64,000 nt of DNA, from positions 141,476-205,475 of the forward strand of contig CAVVCO010000026.1 in the NCBI GenBank assembly GCA_963746735.1, read 5' to 3'. The notes beneath the pieces are model-generated. The model was given only the letters and a program-made list of their open reading frames with translations, did not search any database and was not told where the DNA came from. Positions within the stretch are counted from its first letter, which is position 1. Every line of letters starts with the position of its first letter. Both the position numbers and the translations under genes were made by a program. The stretch comes from CAVSWT01 sp963746735 (GTDB lineage Bacteria > Bacteroidota > Ignavibacteria > Ignavibacteriales > Ignavibacteriaceae). Positions 62,066-64,000 of this stretch are shown here, piece by piece.

Positions 62066-64000
62066 ATGCAAGATGTTCTGTCAAAAATGGAATTGTTTCA
62101 AAAGGAATTAGAAAATAATGGATTCAAGGATAACTCAGAACGGGTAAAACAAAAGTTTAATGATTTTAACGAACCATTTATGCTTATGGTAATTGGTGAA
62201 GGTAATTATGGCAAATCAACTTTAATAAATTCTCTTTTTAATAAACAAGTTGCGCCAACAAGTAGACTACCCAAAACTTGGAAAATTGACATTTACGAAA
62301 ATTCGAATGATGATGAAGCACTTCTTTTTTACAAAAATATAAATAAACCTCAAAATGTTAGCATTGAAGAAGCAAGCCTTATATGTGAACAAGAGGAAAA
62401 TAAAGTAAATAATAGTGCTGGCTGGAAATCAGATTTATTTCAAGTAAAATGGAAATATAAATCTGATTGGATCGAAAATATTTCATTAATTGACACTCCT
62501 GGTTTTTCTCAATTCAGATCCAATAGTACTTATAATAATTTTAATTTGTTTGGTACAAAGGGAATACAGTTACAATCATTTGACGGTTTTGAGTATTACC
62601 TCTATAGAGCTGACTTTGTATTCTGGTGTATTAAAGCAACAAAGTTAGAAGATGCCGATACATTAAAGGCACTAAAAAACTTAAGCACAAAAAAAGCAAA
62701 TATTATTGGTATAATTACTTTTATGGAAAGAATTCCAACAGAACGCTGGGACGAGATAAAGTTAAAAGCCTCTGAAATATATGGGGAATATATAAATGAA
62801 TTTCTTTTCTTCACTCCCAAAGAGGATAACGACACAGTTACAGACATTAGAGAATATATAAACACAAGATTAATCAACCTGCGTGAACTAAAAAATTCTA
62901 GTCTATTGAATTATTATAATGAAGAATTATATAATTATTGCAACAGTCTTAATAAAACTTCTGATGTCTATGATAAAAACATCGGCAAGTATCTCTCACT
63001 TATTGAAAATGTTAATAATGACTTTGAATCAATTGAAAAAAGGATTAAGGAAGAGCATAAACGAATTTTCTACTCAATTATCTCACCATTAGAAGGGATA
63101 CTAAATTCTATATACCTAAGATCAAATGATAATCCAGATACATTCAAATATCTTGTTGAGAATGAATTGTTAAATAGACATTCTTTACAAAACAAGATTG
63201 ACCCGATATACATAATACTAAAAGATGAATTTTCTACCCTAAATGTTTCCTTATCACGTAAATTAGTTTGGCAAACAATCGTAATTTCTAATAAAAACCA
63301 TACTCAAGATGAAAGCCTTACTTTGTATTCTCAAAATGAAAAAGTTATAGAGTCTTTCAATACTGGTCATAATATGGCAATTGATTTTTTATTTGAAGGC
63401 TTCGACGGTTTTAATATGGCTGTTGGTGGCATTGCAGCCGCAATTGGAATGTTTGCCCTTGGACCAATTGGTCTAATTGCTGGTGCTTTAGGTTTTTTAT
63501 TCGGCGAAAGTAAGCAATCCAAAGTGGTGAGGAAGGCTAAAGAGGAAATAACAAAATATATAAACAAAATTAGTGGTAGCACAAAAAATGAGTTAAATAA
63601 AATACTTAAAAATGCCAAAGTCAATTTCATTAAAAAAATTGATAATTCTTTTAAAGAATTAAATGGTAGCTCAAAAGAAGGCATAATAAAAAACTTTTAC
63701 TGGACAGATTCAGTTTTATCAAATAAGCTACAAATAAATCCCAATGGTTCAATTATTGACTGCTTGAATGATAAAAAGCAATTACTACCTATTTCCCCAA
63801 GCTATTAAAGTATGATGTTGAAAAGAAGGATGTTTGGGACAAGAATGCCGATAAACTTTTTAAAAATGAAGTGAACAGTATTTTTAATAAAGCCAACAAA
63901 GAAATTTATAAAGTTGAAAACAACATCAAACATTTAATCGAAGAAAAGAAACTTTCAGATATAACTTTATTTAACAATGAAATTGCAAGTCTTGATAAAT
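62066..64000 (+). CDS. Dynamin-like GTPase (LeoA-like), frameshift near 63790, cut by window edge
   Basis: A large GTPase. G1 is GEGNYGKSTL (residues 44-53), a G2-like APTS, G3 DTPGF (143-147); the usual N/TKxD G4 is not clear (ITFMERIP). A long helical region follows, and a very hydrophobic segment GGIAAAIGMFALGPIGLIAGALGFLF (residues about 453-480; core GMFALGPIGLIAGALGF) as in bacterial dynamin-like proteins with a membrane-binding paddle. As read it ends at 63808, but one extra T in ATTTCC near 63790 restores IFPKLLKYDVEKKDVWDK, reading to the window end. It is the last gene of a probable two-gene defence module with the preceding membrane protein. Confidence 0.78.

Noticed and set aside
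1..64000. CRISPR arrays, rRNA or riboswitches
   Set aside because: No regularly spaced repeats, rRNA-like or recognised riboswitch sequences seen by eye; a weak riboswitch could be missed.

Overview
The window is AT-rich bacterial DNA. Its gene content points to the Ignavibacteria/Chlorobi-Bacteroidota side of the tree: a PorV/PorQ-type type IX secretion (T9SS) protein, a secreted protein with a T9SS-like C-terminal sorting domain, a Gld-type ABC operon (GldA/F/G plus a DUF4340 protein), a DUF2520 protein and many outer-membrane lipoproteins. This assignment is an inference from protein families; no rRNA is present.

Layout. 1-11 kb is mostly minus strand: a partial glycosyltransferase 9, class I fructose-1,6-bisphosphatase, a heterodimeric ABC exporter whose two halves flank a 2-hydroxyacid dehydrogenase, then serS and leuS. 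11-17 kb is plus strand: lysA, a RAYT transposase between 26-bp inverted repeats (the left one supplies the lysA stop codon), an S66 LD-carboxypeptidase and priA. 16.5-26 kb is minus strand: two unknown membrane proteins, the Gld-like ABC operon, an HE-motif protein, a DJ-1/PfpI protein and a Yip1-like protein. 26-38 kb is plus strand: tryptophanase behind a 15-bp perfect inverted repeat, the AmmeMemoRadiSam A and B proteins, a DUF2520 protein, an ECF sigma factor with a small repeat protein, a lone MNT nucleotidyltransferase beside a decayed gene, glyS, lipoproteins, a TPR protein and an EEP-family hydrolase. 38-44 kb is minus strand: an APC permease-UspA fusion, a GH47 alpha-mannosidase-like protein, a beta-barrel and PorQ-like. 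44-57.5 kb is plus strand: htpX, a Glu/Leu dehydrogenase, bamD, a thioesterase, an FG-GAP-like protein, a T9SS-cargo metalloprotease and a cytochrome c maturation operon ccmA-B-C-D-E-F.

After tRNA-Asn (57.7 kb) the character changes. There is a fragment resembling a serine recombinase C-terminus, an unknown gene, about 1.2 kb of REP-like and simple repeats, and then an accessory block running off the window: a PGN_0703-like putative restriction endonuclease, a membrane protein with hydrolase-like His/Asp motifs, and a dynamin-like GTPase. The last two resemble a two-gene Leo/Eleos-type defence module and are the best candidate for an interesting system here.

A caution for all users: about a dozen genes are each broken by single-base indels, often in short homopolymers, and priA has four. 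Joining the frames restores normal family members, so most look like sequence errors rather than true pseudogenes. Broken genes are reported at full span with the shift position.
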